DNA of 64,000 nucleotides from CAZKUR01 sp964556005 (GCA_964556005.1 CAZKUR010000014.1:1-64000), one strand, 5' to 3'; counted from the stretch's first letter, positions 46,143-55,799 are shown. Program-made: numbers and translations. Notes: a model not told the origin generated them from the sequence alone.

Positions 46143-46880
46143 ATGAATTCAGCAACTCTTCACAGCGAAGATCTTATTAAAATATATAAAAGACGTACGG
46201 TAGTAAACAAAGCATCGGTAAAAGTAAATAAAGGCGAAATTGTCGGTTTACTTGGCCCCAACGGTGCAGGTAAAACAACAACTTTTTATATGATTATGGG
46301 GATGATAAAACCGGAATCCGGTAAAGTTTTTTTGGATGATGTCGAGATAACTTCTATTCCGATGTATAAACGCGCAAAAATGGGAATCGGTTATCTTCCG
46401 CAGGAAGCTTCAATATTTCGCCGATTATCTGTTGAAGAAAATATTATGGCCATTCTTGAAATGACCAAACTAAAAGAGAAACAAAGAAAAGAAAAGTGCG
46501 AAAAGCTTCTTGAAGAATTGAGCATTACTAATATTAGAAAGAGTTTGGGATTCCAGTTGAGCGGCGGTGAAAGGAGAAGAACGGAAATTGCACGTTCATT
46601 AGCAACCGACCCAAGCTTTATTTTATTGGATGAGCCTTTTGCCGGTATCGATCCGATCGCTGTTGAAGATATTATGAAAATTGTGGCTAATTTGAAAAGC
46701 AGAGGAATCGGCGTTTTAATAACCGATCATAATGTTCATGAAACTTTGAGCATTGTTGACAAAGCATACATTCTTATCAGCGGAGTAATTTTCAAACAAG
46801 GTAAAGCCGAAGAACTCGCCAATGATTCCGAAATTAGAAAGCTGTATTTAGGTGAAAAATTCAAATTAGACAGGTACTGA
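46143..46880 (+). CDS. lptB: LPS export ABC transporter ATPase LptB
   Basis: A 245-residue ATPase. Walker A is GPNGAGKTTT (residues 37-46), the signature is LSGGERRR, and Walker B is FILLDEPFAGIDPIAVEDI, with the His switch in LITDHNV. The Q-loop region YLPQEASIFRRLSVEENI and the ending YLGEKFKLDRY are diagnostic of LptB rather than other ABC ATPases. It powers extraction of LPS from the inner membrane with LptF/LptG (not in the window). It overlaps the end of the lptA frame by spacing of one base, forming the close of the LPS operon. Confidence 0.9.
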   Translation: MNSATLHSEDLIKIYKRRTVVNKASVKVNKGEIVGLLGPNGAGKTTTFYMIMGMIKPESGKVFLDDVEITSIPMYKRAKMGIGYLPQEASIFRRLSVEENIMAILEMTKLKEKQRKEKCEKLLEELSITNIRKSLGFQLSGGERRRTEIARSLATDPSFILLDEPFAGIDPIAVEDIMKIVANLKSRGIGVLITDHNVHETLSIVDKAYILISGVIFKQGKAEELANDSEIRKLYLGEKFKLDRY

Positions 46881-47060
46881 TTTTATTAATAAATATCAGC
46901 TGCAAATTTTCGAATTTGAATTTCTTTATCTGATTAAACTTTCGATAATTCATTAAAAACAAAAATTCATGCATACATACACTCATGCATTCATGCCTTC
47001 AACATGTCGGTTCAACTTTAAAATACTTCCTGATTGAAATTAAAGAGAATGAACTACCAA

Positions 47061-47723
47061 TTACATTTTGGAAGCCGTAAAGTCTTTCACTTCCAAATTC
47101 AAATTGTGATTCACTCTTAACCCGACCTGACCATTGTTGCTTTTAAATTTTGAAATAGGTAAGCTATTCACTTGTTGTTCATTTACAATAAAGTTAACCT
47201 TATCTTTATTAACATCCACCTCAAGAGTATTTTTCGTTTGTCCGTTTTTATCTTTTGCATTTATTGCATTATTTGCTGTCCAGTCGACAATTAAGCTTGT
47301 ATTATCTCCATCTCTTGTTTTTATTAAATATTTTCCATCCTGCCTGACAAGAAAATAATAATAATGCTGACTTTTACCTTGAAGATCAGTACCCGCCCAG
47401 AATATGCCATATGCTTCAGGATGTTTTGATGCTTTGGTTTGAATGAATTCTGCCGAGCTCTTAAAATTTCCGCTCATCATATTTTTCTTATTGTAATAAA
47501 TAGCGGCGGGGCCGGAGATAAAATGGAAATCATTCCCGTTCATTGTGAATTGAATTTCATCCGGTTTAGCATTTTTATGATCAAATCTTAATTCCCATCC
47601 TACTGGAATTTTACCGCTCCCGGAAACCTTCATATCTTTATCTTGATTCATATGATGATGATTCTGTGCCAGGGAAGGAACAACAGCCAGAATTGTACAA
47701 AGAAAAATTATCGTCAATCGCAT
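47061..47723 (-). CDS. Exported protein resembling the DUF1080/LamG-like fold
   Basis: A 220-residue protein. The frame can open 18 bases earlier, but AGGAGG lies inside that extension, four bases before ATG 47723, so that start is used. Signal peptide 1-19 (ending PSLAQ) is followed by a His/Met-rich segment NHHHMNQDKDM that could bind metal. The remainder reads like a concanavalin-type beta-sandwich: GWELRFDHKNAKPDEIQFTMNGNDFHFISG, MSGNFKSSAEFIQTKASKHPEAYGIFWAGTDLQ, YYYFLVRQDGKYLIKTRDGDNTSLIVDW, KVNFIVNEQQVNSLPI. No catalytic residues are evident. It is likely a periplasmic binding or sugar-related protein. It converges with lptB and lies alone. Confidence 0.6.
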   Translation of the reverse strand: MRLTIIFLCTILAVVPSLAQNHHHMNQDKDMKVSGSGKIPVGWELRFDHKNAKPDEIQFTMNGNDFHFISGPAAIYYNKKNMMSGNFKSSAEFIQTKASKHPEAYGIFWAGTDLQGKSQHYYYFLVRQDGKYLIKTRDGDNTSLIVDWTANNAINAKDKNGQTKNTLEVDVNKDKVNFIVNEQQVNSLPISKFKSNNGQVGLRVNHNLNLEVKDFTASKM

Positions 47724-48137
47724 AAAACCTCCTGCTAACATGAAAAATGATTTCTATTAAATAAGTGGGATTAATCTTAAAAAGAGTTCGGGAAATAATC
47801 TATGATTAGGAGCAAAGTTCACTTCTACCGGCTATTGCTGCTGAAAAATACCTAAAAATCTTATAAGTTTGAGCACTAAATAAACAGGATTTAATGAGTT
47901 CTCTTTAAACCGGAACGCCATATTTAGTATCAAATAAGATATGATTTGATAAATTTTGCGGGATAGCTAAAAAATTTTACCGACAAATATAGACCAATCA
48001 TATAATAATTAATCCGTTGGTAAATATTATCAATTATTTTATCTAATTATGGATATTTTTGTAGCGTTCTTTTTAATAATGAAATTTATTTACCATCATA
48101 ATTTGGAAAATAAAAGAAATTTAACCGGGAGAAAATA
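47724..48137. other. Divergent intergenic region before the efflux operon
   Basis: These 414 AT-rich bases separate the secreted protein (reading left) from tolC (reading right). An inverted repeat at 47929-47950 (ATCAAAT...ATTTGAT) is listed separately. No ORF or RNA gene is seen. Confidence 0.55.
47929..47950. promoter_or_regulatory. Inverted repeat ATCAAAT-N8-ATTTGAT upstream of the efflux operon
   Basis: The perfect 7-base arms (47929-47935, 47944-47950) lie 188 bases before the tolC-like gene. The same half-site occurs as a 12-base palindrome in front of the TetR gene (58011-58022), although spacing differs. It may be an operator of that regulator. Confidence 0.35.
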
Positions 48138-49493
48138 ATGCGTTATTTCTTAATCCTCATATGCACATTTACTTTTACCTTTATGGCATACGGCCAAAAG
48201 GTACTCACATTGAATGAAGCAATAAATATTGCATTACAAAGGAATACAACTCTTCAAAAAGCAACTAATAATCTGCAGGCATCTGAGTCTAATGTAAAAG
48301 CTGCCTACGGCAATTTTTTACCTAGCATAAATGCATCCGGAAGCTGGAACTGGAACCGAAATGTTCAAAAAGGCGGAAGTTATAGTATCGGAGGTTATGT
48401 TTTAACAAATCCGTCTGTTACTACCGAATCAAGAAATTACAGGGCAGGCGCAAACTGGTCTCTTGATTTATTTGACGGGCTTTCTAATTATGCTACTCTT
48501 TCGCAAAGTAAAAATAACCTTGAGTCTGCACAGCTTCAATTGGAAAATCTTAAGCAGAACACCGTTTTTCAAACCATGAGCTTGTATTATACAGTTGTTA
48601 ACAACAAGCAATTAATGAATGTTAAAGAAGATAATTTAAAATGGAACAAGCAAAACCTTGAGACGGTAACAGAGAGAAATAAGCTTGGAGCTGTTACTCT
48701 TGCTGATGTCTATTCTGCACAGGTGCAGGAGGGAAATGCTCAGCTTGATTTAATTACGGCAAAAAATAATTTTGAAACGTCTAAAAGTAATTTGTTATAT
48801 TTCCTCGGGTTAAATGTGTTGGAAAATTATACTCTCTCCGATTCTCTTACAAATACGGAACTTTCAATTCTAAATTCTAGCATGTCATCTGAATACCAGA
48901 ATATTAGTCAATTAGTGAATGAAGCATTGAGCAATAGGAGCGATTATAAAAGTGCGAAATTGGATTTTGACAGTGCAGAAAACGGAATTACTATTGCGCA
49001 ATCAGGATATTTTCCAAGCTTAACCAATACTTTAGGCTACAATTTTAATTCGGACGAAGTAAAAGACCTTTTCGAATATCCTTCTTATTCTATAGGTCTT
49101 ACTCTAAGCGTACCTATTTTTTCCGGCTTCAGTACGGAAAACCGTGTTGAACAAGCTGAAGTAAATGCGATGAATAAAAAAGTAGATATGGAAGATTTGG
49201 AAAGACAAATAAAACAAAATATTCAAACTACATATTTGAATCTGCAGGCGGCTGAACAGGGATTAGCAGTAAGCAAAAACACTGTGCAATCCAGCAATGA
49301 AAATTTAAAGACATCCCAGGAAAAATATTCTTTAGGTTCGGGTACTTTACTTGATGTTCTTACTGCAAGCTATAATTATACAAATGCACGAACGAATTAT
49401 ATAAATGCACAATTTCAATATATTGTGTTAAACGAGCAATTAAAATATTACCTTGGAGTTTTAGATTATAAAAAATATGAACCTCAACAATAG
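48138..49493 (+). CDS. TolC-family outer-membrane efflux protein
   Basis: A 451-residue outer-membrane channel. Signal peptide 1-20 (ending MAYGQ). Two repeats of the OEP fold are visible: LNEAINIALQRNTTLQKATNNLQASESNVKAAYGNFLPSINASG with SLDLFDGLSNYATLSQSKNNLESAQLQLENLKQ, and later LVNEALSNRSDYKSAKLDFDSAENGITIAQSGYFPSL with SVPIFSGFSTENRVEQAEVNAMNKK and LKTSQEKYSLGSGTLLDVLTASYNYTNARTNYINAQFQY. These long helices form the periplasmic tunnel. It opens the operon with HlyD/MacA, MacB ATPase and FtsX permeases, so it is the exit duct of a tripartite pump. Confidence 0.88.
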   Translation: MRYFLILICTFTFTFMAYGQKVLTLNEAINIALQRNTTLQKATNNLQASESNVKAAYGNFLPSINASGSWNWNRNVQKGGSYSIGGYVLTNPSVTTESRNYRAGANWSLDLFDGLSNYATLSQSKNNLESAQLQLENLKQNTVFQTMSLYYTVVNNKQLMNVKEDNLKWNKQNLETVTERNKLGAVTLADVYSAQVQEGNAQLDLITAKNNFETSKSNLLYFLGLNVLENYTLSDSLTNTELSILNSSMSSEYQNISQLVNEALSNRSDYKSAKLDFDSAENGITIAQSGYFPSLTNTLGYNFNSDEVKDLFEYPSYSIGLTLSVPIFSGFSTENRVEQAEVNAMNKKVDMEDLERQIKQNIQTTYLNLQAAEQGLAVSKNTVQSSNENLKTSQEKYSLGSGTLLDVLTASYNYTNARTNYINAQFQYIVLNEQLKYYLGVLDYKKYEPQQ

Positions 49494-49594
49494 GATTTTA
49501 TAAAATTTAGAAAATAAAAAATAATGAATATCAAACCATCATTAAAAAATTTTATTTATAAAAAAAGTTTTTTATTAAAATAGGAGAGTATTAA

Positions 49595-50887
49595 ATGGCA
49601 AACGGTCAAAAAAAGAAATCAAAGAAAAAACTTTATATTTTTGGCGGATTAGGGCTTCTGGTTGTAATTCTTGTGATAATTGCTTTTGTCAGCGGCGGAA
49701 AAGACGACATAGTTGCCGTCCAAACTGAAAAAGTTGTCAAGAGAACTATTACCCAAAGTGTAACGGCAACAGGAACTTTAGACCCTGAATTTAAAGTCAC
49801 AATTACCCCGGAAGTTGCCGGAGAAATCGTCGCTCTCCCGGTTAAAGAAGGGCAATATGTTCATAAAGGTGATCTGCTTGTTAAAATCAAGCAAGATGCA
49901 TATTTGGCTCAAGTCGAACAATCCGAAGCAAGCCTTGCGAGTGCTAAAGCTTCATTAACTATGAATAAAGCCCAGCTTGATAAAGTAACCTCTGATTACA
50001 ATCGAACTAAAGAACTTCATGCAAAGAATCTGTCTAGTGATTCTGATTTGGAAGCGGCAAAAAGTAATTATTTATCGGCAAAGGGTTCTTATGAAGCAGC
50101 ACAAGCACAAATATCTCAAATGGAAGCAGGATTAAAGGTTCAAAAAGATCAACTGAGCAAAACTACAATTTATGCTCCGATGGACGGCGTTATCAGTCAA
50201 TTGAATGTACAACTCGGCGATAGGGTTCTCGGAAGTCTTTACAATGTTGGTACCAATATTATGACAGTTTCCGATTTAAAAAGCATGCTTGCTGTTGTCG
50301 ATGTCGATGAAAACGATGTTGTACTTCTTTCTGTTGGAGATACTGCAAGAATCAAAATCGATGCTTTCGGAGATAAAGTGTTTAGAGGCCTCGTATATCA
50401 AATAGGAAATACTGCCATAAGTTCCGGCACAGGAACTCAAGAGCAGGTCGTTAATTTTGAAGTAAAGCTAAAATTCATCGACTTTGATCCTGGATTTAAA
50501 CCTGGCATGTCTTGTAATGCAAAAATCGAAACCAAAACTTTGCACGATGTTATAAGCGTTCCGATTCAAAGTGTTACGGCAAGAAGTAATATGGGAATGC
50601 CCTCTCAAAATGAGGAGTCGGAAAGCAGCGATAACAATAATGCCAAGAAGAAAAATGAAAATAGCCAAAAGCTGAAAGAAATAGTCTTCCTTTCTAAAAA
50701 CGGAAAAGCTAAATCTGTCGATGTTGAAACCGGGATCAGCGATGATAACAATATTGAAGTAAAAAGCGGTTTAAAGGTCGGTGAGGAAGTTGTAACAGGG
50801 CCATACAGGGCTATCTCTAAGGATTTACATGACGGTTCTAACATAAGAGTAGAGAAAAAAGGCAAGATGTTCAACATTAACAAATAA
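49595..50887 (+). CDS. MacA/HlyD-type periplasmic adaptor protein
   Basis: A 430-residue adaptor. A single N-terminal transmembrane anchor (about residues 10-30: YIFGGLGLLVVILVIIAFVSGG) follows a lysine-rich start. Lipoyl half-motifs (SVTATGTLDPEFKVTITPEVAGEIVALPVKEGQYVHKGDLLVKI and TTIYAPMDGVISQLNVQLGDRVLG) surround a coiled-coil hairpin (about 85-150: VEQSEASLASAKASLTMNKAQLDKVTSDYNRTKEL). The beta-barrel and membrane-proximal domains follow. An Asn/Lys/Ser-rich insert, EESESSDNNNAKKKNENSQKLKE, interrupts the last domain. An AGGAG site lies before ATG 49595. It links the MacB-like permeases to the TolC duct. Confidence 0.87.
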   Translation: MANGQKKKSKKKLYIFGGLGLLVVILVIIAFVSGGKDDIVAVQTEKVVKRTITQSVTATGTLDPEFKVTITPEVAGEIVALPVKEGQYVHKGDLLVKIKQDAYLAQVEQSEASLASAKASLTMNKAQLDKVTSDYNRTKELHAKNLSSDSDLEAAKSNYLSAKGSYEAAQAQISQMEAGLKVQKDQLSKTTIYAPMDGVISQLNVQLGDRVLGSLYNVGTNIMTVSDLKSMLAVVDVDENDVVLLSVGDTARIKIDAFGDKVFRGLVYQIGNTAISSGTGTQEQVVNFEVKLKFIDFDPGFKPGMSCNAKIETKTLHDVISVPIQSVTARSNMGMPSQNEESESSDNNNAKKKNENSQKLKEIVFLSKNGKAKSVDVETGISDDNNIEVKSGLKVGEEVVTGPYRAISKDLHDGSNIRVEKKGKMFNINK

Positions 50888-50904
50888 TAAAATCGGAATT
50901 AAAG

Positions 50905-51627
50905 ATGAACATAATAAATATCGAACATATATCTAAAATATACCAGGTTGGAACAGAAGAAGTACACGCTATACGGGAAATTTCTTTAAGAATCGATAAA
51001 AATGAGTATGTTGCTATAATGGGGCCTTCAGGTTCCGGTAAATCTACATTAATGAATATGTTAGGCTGTCTGGATACACCGACTTCCGGCAAGTATGATT
51101 TCGGCGGTATAAGCGTAAGTGAAATGAGCGACAACGATCTTGCGAAAATTAGGAATAAAGAAATAGGATTTGTATTTCAAACTTTTAATCTTCTCTCAAG
51201 GTCGGATGCTATACATAACGTCGAGCTCCCGCTAATTTATGCCGGGATACCGGCACAAGAAAGACATGAGAGAGCCGAACAAGCGCTGATTGATGTTGGA
51301 TTAAAAGATAGAATGCATCATAAACCAAATGAGCTTTCCGGAGGTCAAAGACAGAGAGTTGCAGTTGCAAGGGCGATTGTTACACGGCCTTCAATAATTC
51401 TTGCCGATGAGCCGACCGGAAACCTCGACTCCAAAACCGGTGAAGAAATTATGGTTCTTTTCAACATCATTTATGAAAAAGGCAATACTATTATTTTGGT
51501 GACACATGAAGAATATATTGCAGAACATGCCGCTCGTATTATTAGAATTAAAGATGGTTTAATTGCATCCGATGATCGTGTTGAGAACAGGTTTATTCCC
51601 AAACTTCGTTCGGAGGTTAATCAATAA
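50905..51627 (+). CDS. MacB/LolD-type ABC transporter ATPase
   Basis: A 240-residue ATPase. Walker A GPSGSGKST (residues 40-48), Q-loop FVFQTFNLLSRSDAIHNVELPLIYAG, signature LSGGQRQRVAVARAIVTRPSIILADEPTGNLDSKTGEEIM with Walker B, and His switch LVTHEEYIAEHAARIIRIKDG. The wording is that of the MacB/LolD class, which drives FtsX-like permeases by mechanotransmission. It starts 17 bases after the adaptor and precedes two permeases, so it is a stand-alone ATPase instead of one fused to MacB as in E. coli. Confidence 0.9.
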   Translation: MNIINIEHISKIYQVGTEEVHAIREISLRIDKNEYVAIMGPSGSGKSTLMNMLGCLDTPTSGKYDFGGISVSEMSDNDLAKIRNKEIGFVFQTFNLLSRSDAIHNVELPLIYAGIPAQERHERAEQALIDVGLKDRMHHKPNELSGGQRQRVAVARAIVTRPSIILADEPTGNLDSKTGEEIMVLFNIIYEKGNTIILVTHEEYIAEHAARIIRIKDGLIASDDRVENRFIPKLRSEVNQ

Positions 51628-51658
51628 AAATGAAAATAATTAAAATTTAGGTAGTATT

Positions 51659-52903
51659 ATGTCCCGAATTGCTTTTTTATCGTTTGAGTTTAGGGAAAGC
51701 ATGATGATTGCTTTGAGAGCGTTAAGAGCAAATAAAATTAGAGCTGCATTAACAATGCTTGGAATATTTATCGGCGTTACGGTAGTTGTTTTAATGACTA
51801 CTGCGATAAAAGGTATCGATAATTCATTTCAAAAAGGAATCAGCGCTCTGGGCTCAGATGTTTTATATGTTTCCAAATGGACATGGTTTTCAAATACGCC
51901 CTGGTGGGAGATGAGAAACCGACAAAACATAACTATGGAAGAATATTATAAATTCAAAGATCTTGTTAAACTTCCTACTGCCGTTGCTCCTACTTTATTT
52001 ACAAGACAATCGTTAAAATACCAGCAGAAAGCAGTAGATAACGTTATAATTACAGGTTCGACTGCCGATTATATTAAAACGACAAACCTCACATTTGATC
52101 AAGGTAGATTCTATTCTGAGATTGAATCAAAAAGCGCAAGAAATGTTTGTGTCCTTGGTTTCCAGGTAGCAAAAGATTTATTTACTTATGGAAATGCACT
52201 CGGCAAAGAAGTAAAAATAGGCCCCGTGAATTTTAAAGTGGTTGGAATATTAGCCGAACAAGGCAGCTTTTTATTAGGCGATATGAATCCCGATCAGCAG
52301 GTATATGTTCCTATCGGAACTGTGTTTAAATATTTTTATTCCCTTAGGCACAGCAGCATTACTATAAATGTTCGTGCTGCGAGTACTGCTGCTATAGAAA
52401 ATACAAAAGCTGAAGTTGAAGGTGTTATGAGAAAAATCAGGGGGTTAAGATATGATGAGAATAACGATTTCGGAATTAATCAGCAGGAAGGTTTGACTGA
52501 TCTGTTCAATAGCAGGGTCGGTGTTATACAAATTGCCGGATTATTTATTACCGGGTTATCGTTATTCGTCGGCGCAATCGGTATTATGAATATTATGTTC
52601 GTTTCGGTTAAAGAAAGAACAAAGGAAATCGGGTTAAGAAAAGCAATCGGTGCTAAGAAAAGAACAATATTGACTCAATTTCTTTTGGAATCATCTTTTA
52701 TTTGTTTAGCAGGCGGTATTTTAGGTTTATTTGCCGCAATGCTTTTAAGTATTCTGGTCAATCATTTCATTTCTACTTCGATTGATTACAGCGTTGTCGT
52801 AATTGCAATTGTAGTTTCATTAGTAACCGGACTTATTTCCGGATTTGCCCCGGCATATACTGCTGCAAAAATGGACCCGGTGGAAGCTTTGAGGTTTGAA
52901 TAA
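51659..52903 (+). CDS. MacB-like FtsX-type ABC permease (first of three)
   Basis: A 414-residue permease. The first transmembrane segment follows ALRALRANKIRAALTMLGIFIGVTVVVLMTTAIKGI; a large periplasmic MacB_PCD domain (about 65-270) lies between it and three C-terminal segments (AGLFITGLSLFVGAIGIMNIMFVSVKERTKEIGLRKAIGAKKRTILTQFLLES, then two more, ending TAAKMDPVEALRFE). This matches MacB/FtsX permeases. Its stop overlaps the ATG of the next permease by one base, so translation is coupled. It differs more from the next two permeases than they do from each other. Confidence 0.87.
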   Translation: MSRIAFLSFEFRESMMIALRALRANKIRAALTMLGIFIGVTVVVLMTTAIKGIDNSFQKGISALGSDVLYVSKWTWFSNTPWWEMRNRQNITMEEYYKFKDLVKLPTAVAPTLFTRQSLKYQQKAVDNVIITGSTADYIKTTNLTFDQGRFYSEIESKSARNVCVLGFQVAKDLFTYGNALGKEVKIGPVNFKVVGILAEQGSFLLGDMNPDQQVYVPIGTVFKYFYSLRHSSITINVRAASTAAIENTKAEVEGVMRKIRGLRYDENNDFGINQQEGLTDLFNSRVGVIQIAGLFITGLSLFVGAIGIMNIMFVSVKERTKEIGLRKAIGAKKRTILTQFLLESSFICLAGGILGLFAAMLLSILVNHFISTSIDYSVVVIAIVVSLVTGLISGFAPAYTAAKMDPVEALRFE

Positions 52904-54135
52904 TGAGAATATTAGAAATTTTAACTATGTCATTTCAATCTATTAAAGGTAATAGGTTGAGAACATTACTCACTATTCTTGGAGTAGTAGTAGGCATTTT
53001 CTCTATTATTGTTATAATGACAATAATAACAATGCTTCAAAAGAGTATCGAAAGCGGCGTGTCCCAGCTTGGGCAGAATACTTTTCAAATTCAAAAATTT
53101 CCCGCAATGATGAGCGGCGGCCACGCCGCCTGGCTTAAGTACCGTAACAGAAAAGATTTGACTCTCAAAGATTACGACAGGCTTAAAGGAATGCTTAAAG
53201 AAGCAAAATTTATAGGTGCAGAACAGTGGCAATTCGGTCAGGTTGTTAAATACTCGGGCGAAGAAACTAATCCTAATATTTCTGTTGCCGGCATTACTTC
53301 CGGTGCAATGAAAACTAATAATTGGTCTACTGAAAATGGAAGAGACATACGGGACCTGGATGTAAAATATTCCAATGATGTTTGCGATATCGGCCAGGAT
53401 ATTGTCGATAAATTATTCCCAAACATTGATCCGGTTGGACAGATTATTAGGGTAAACAATTATCCTTTAAAAGTTATCGGTGTGCTTGATAAACAACCCC
53501 AGTTATTCGGTGAAAGCAGGGATAGTTATATAGTAATGCCCATAACTACTTTTCAATCTATTTACGGTAAGCTGCATAGAAGTATAAACATTACGGTCAT
53601 GTCGCAGAGTAAAGAAGATTATAATTCTACAATTGAATCGGCTATTGGATATATGAGAGTTATAAGAAAAGTTGAACCGGGAAAGGAAAATGATTTTGAT
53701 ATTTTCAGCAACGAATCGATTATGGGACAAATAAACGATATTACTAACGGTGTAAAAATCGGCGCAGTGGTTATTTCAATTATTGCGCTAATTGCAGCCG
53801 GAGTAGGCATAATGAATATAATGCTTGTTTCGGTAACCGAAAGGACACGTGAAATTGGAATCAGAAAAGCAATAGGAGCAAGAAAAGCATCTATCCTTTA
53901 CCAATTCCTAGTAGAGGCGATTGTTTTATGCGTAACCGGCGGCTTCATTGGAATCGTACTTGGTGTAGGAATCGGTAATTTTGCTGGAAGTTTCCTGAAT
54001 GCACAAATGGCCGTCCCGTATGATTGGATTGCGATAGGTTTTTTGTTGTGTGTTTTTGTAGGTATTCTATTTGGAACTTATCCTGCTTATAAAGCTTCTA
54101 ACTTAGACCCGATTGAAGCACTGAGATATGAGTAA
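52903..54135 (+). CDS. MacB-like FtsX-type ABC permease (second)
   Basis: A 410-residue permease with the same topology: N-terminal segment LRTLLTILGVVVGIFSIIVIMTIITML, a periplasmic domain (about 45-270), and three C-terminal segments starting IGAVVISIIALIAAGVGIMNIMLVSVTERTREIGIRKAIGARKASILYQFLVEA and ending YKASNLDPIEALRYE. It overlaps the previous gene by one base and probably pairs with it as a heterodimer driven by the ATPase at 50905. The gene at 54510 is a near copy. Confidence 0.87.
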   Translation: MRILEILTMSFQSIKGNRLRTLLTILGVVVGIFSIIVIMTIITMLQKSIESGVSQLGQNTFQIQKFPAMMSGGHAAWLKYRNRKDLTLKDYDRLKGMLKEAKFIGAEQWQFGQVVKYSGEETNPNISVAGITSGAMKTNNWSTENGRDIRDLDVKYSNDVCDIGQDIVDKLFPNIDPVGQIIRVNNYPLKVIGVLDKQPQLFGESRDSYIVMPITTFQSIYGKLHRSINITVMSQSKEDYNSTIESAIGYMRVIRKVEPGKENDFDIFSNESIMGQINDITNGVKIGAVVISIIALIAAGVGIMNIMLVSVTERTREIGIRKAIGARKASILYQFLVEAIVLCVTGGFIGIVLGVGIGNFAGSFLNAQMAVPYDWIAIGFLLCVFVGILFGTYPAYKASNLDPIEALRYE

Positions 54136-54509
54136 CTTGGGCAGAAGGGTCTCGATGTTTTATTCTCGATATTGGATACTCGAAATTAGTTGTTCAAGGA
54201 AAAGGGTAAATGTTTCTTAGGTACATTGATTTTTGACTTCCTACCATTCATCAATAACCAGGGACAGACTAAAGATTTGTCATCTGTAATTGGTCATTTC
54301 TATATAGAATGAATATTGGGTAATTGTCGACTTTTTCTCTATACTAACAACTCTTCATAGGATAAACTTTTCCACATTCAAATTATTACATAACGTATAA
54401 TAAAAATAAATACCATTTAATTTTTTTAAATTAAACGCGTAATGAATTATATTTGTCAAATAATAAATTTTATAATTATGGTTGTTCTAATAAAAGCTTT
54501 TTCTTTATT
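54136..54509. other. Intergenic region between the second and third permeases
   Basis: A 374-base gap splits the third permease from the operon. No gene or strong hairpin is seen; a CTCGAT/ATTGGATACTCGA repeat is present near 54150-54185. The third permease likely has its own promoter here. Confidence 0.5.
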
Positions 54510-55742
54510 ATGAAAATTTCTGAAATATTCAACATTTCTCTTCAATCAATTTATTCAAACAGACTAAGAACTTTTTTAACAATACTCGGAGTGGTTGTTG
54601 GCATTTTTTCAATTATAGTTATTATGACTGTAATAACAATGCTTCAAAATAGTATTGAGAGTGGATTTTCTCAGTTAGGTCAAAATACTTTTGAGATACG
54701 CAAGTTTCCGGCATTAATGGCAGGCGGACATAGAGCATGGATGAAATATAGAAACAGACCGGATATCACTCTTGATGATTATTACAGGTTGAAAGGCATG
54801 TTGGCAAGTGCAATGTATGTAGGTGCACAGGATGATCGGAATGGCGTTGTCGTAAAATACAATGGGAAAGAAACAAATCCTAATATTACGGTAATCGGTT
54901 TAACAGCCGAAGCTATGAAAACTAACGATTGGAATGCATCTTATGGAAGAGATATAAGAGATATCGATATAAAATATTCAAATGATGTTTGCGACATAGG
55001 GCAGGATATTGTCGATAAACTCTTTCCGAATATTAATCCAGTAGGTCAGATTATTAGAATTAGTAATTATCCGGTAAAAGTAATTGGAGTGCTTGAACGA
55101 AAACCTCAGTTATTTGGTCAAAGCCAGGATAGTAATATCCTTATACCTATTTCTACTTTTCAAAATGTATTCGGGAAGCTGCATAGAAGTCTTGATATAA
55201 CCGTTATGACACAAAGCAAAGCTGATTACGAAGCTACAATAGAAGCGGCCATCGGTTACATGCGTGTTATAAGAAAAATTCAGCCCGGCAAGGATAATGA
55301 CTTTGATATTTTCAGCAATGAATCGATTATCGGTCAAATTAATAATATTACAGGCGGTGTAAAAATTGGAGCTATTGTTGTCTCCATCATTGCTCTATTA
55401 GCAGCTGGAGTCGGGATAATGAATATTATGCTTGTATCTGTAACGGAACGAACCAGGGAAATTGGTATAAGAAAAGCAATAGGTGCGAGAAAAAAAAATA
55501 TTTTAGGCCAATTTTTAATCGAAGCAGTTTTCCTTTGTGTAATTGGCGGAATTATCGGAATTATTCTCGGGGTTAGCATTGGAAATTTTGCCGGAAGCTT
55601 TTTGAACGCAAAAACTGCAATTCCTTATGCATGGGTAGCTATCGGTATGGGGTTGTGCGTTGCAGTTGGGATTATTTTTGGAACCTATCCTGCCTATAAA
55701 GCCGCCAATATGGATCCTATTGAAGCTTTAAGATATGAATAA
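54510..55742 (+). CDS. MacB-like FtsX-type ABC permease (third, tandem paralogue)
   Basis: A 410-residue permease, the same length as the second. The longer frame begins at TTG 54453, but ATG 54510 gives MKISEIFNISLQSIYSNRLRTFLTILG, aligning with the second permease, so it is used. The two align nearly without gaps: shared runs include GVVVGIFSIIVIMT, SNDVCDIGQDIVDKLFPNI, NDFDIFSNESI and AAGVGIMNIMLVSVTERTR. The surface-exposed part varies (for example QDDRNGVVVKYNGKETN versus EQWQFGQVVKYSGEETN). It looks like a recent tandem duplication. With no ATPase of its own, it must share the one at 50905. A clear terminator follows. Confidence 0.85.
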   Translation: MKISEIFNISLQSIYSNRLRTFLTILGVVVGIFSIIVIMTVITMLQNSIESGFSQLGQNTFEIRKFPALMAGGHRAWMKYRNRPDITLDDYYRLKGMLASAMYVGAQDDRNGVVVKYNGKETNPNITVIGLTAEAMKTNDWNASYGRDIRDIDIKYSNDVCDIGQDIVDKLFPNINPVGQIIRISNYPVKVIGVLERKPQLFGQSQDSNILIPISTFQNVFGKLHRSLDITVMTQSKADYEATIEAAIGYMRVIRKIQPGKDNDFDIFSNESIIGQINNITGGVKIGAIVVSIIALLAAGVGIMNIMLVSVTERTREIGIRKAIGARKKNILGQFLIEAVFLCVIGGIIGIILGVSIGNFAGSFLNAKTAIPYAWVAIGMGLCVAVGIIFGTYPAYKAANMDPIEALRYE

Positions 55743-55771
55743 TAATCCATAAAAAATTTAATGTTTTTAGT

Positions 55772-55799
55772 AAGCCGGTTTGTTTAAACCGGCTTTTTT
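55772..55799 (+). terminator. Rho-independent terminator after the third permease
   Basis: A perfect 10-base stem (55772-55781 with 55786-55795) closes a GTTT loop and runs into a T-run (to 55799). It separates the efflux genes from pstB. Confidence 0.85.
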
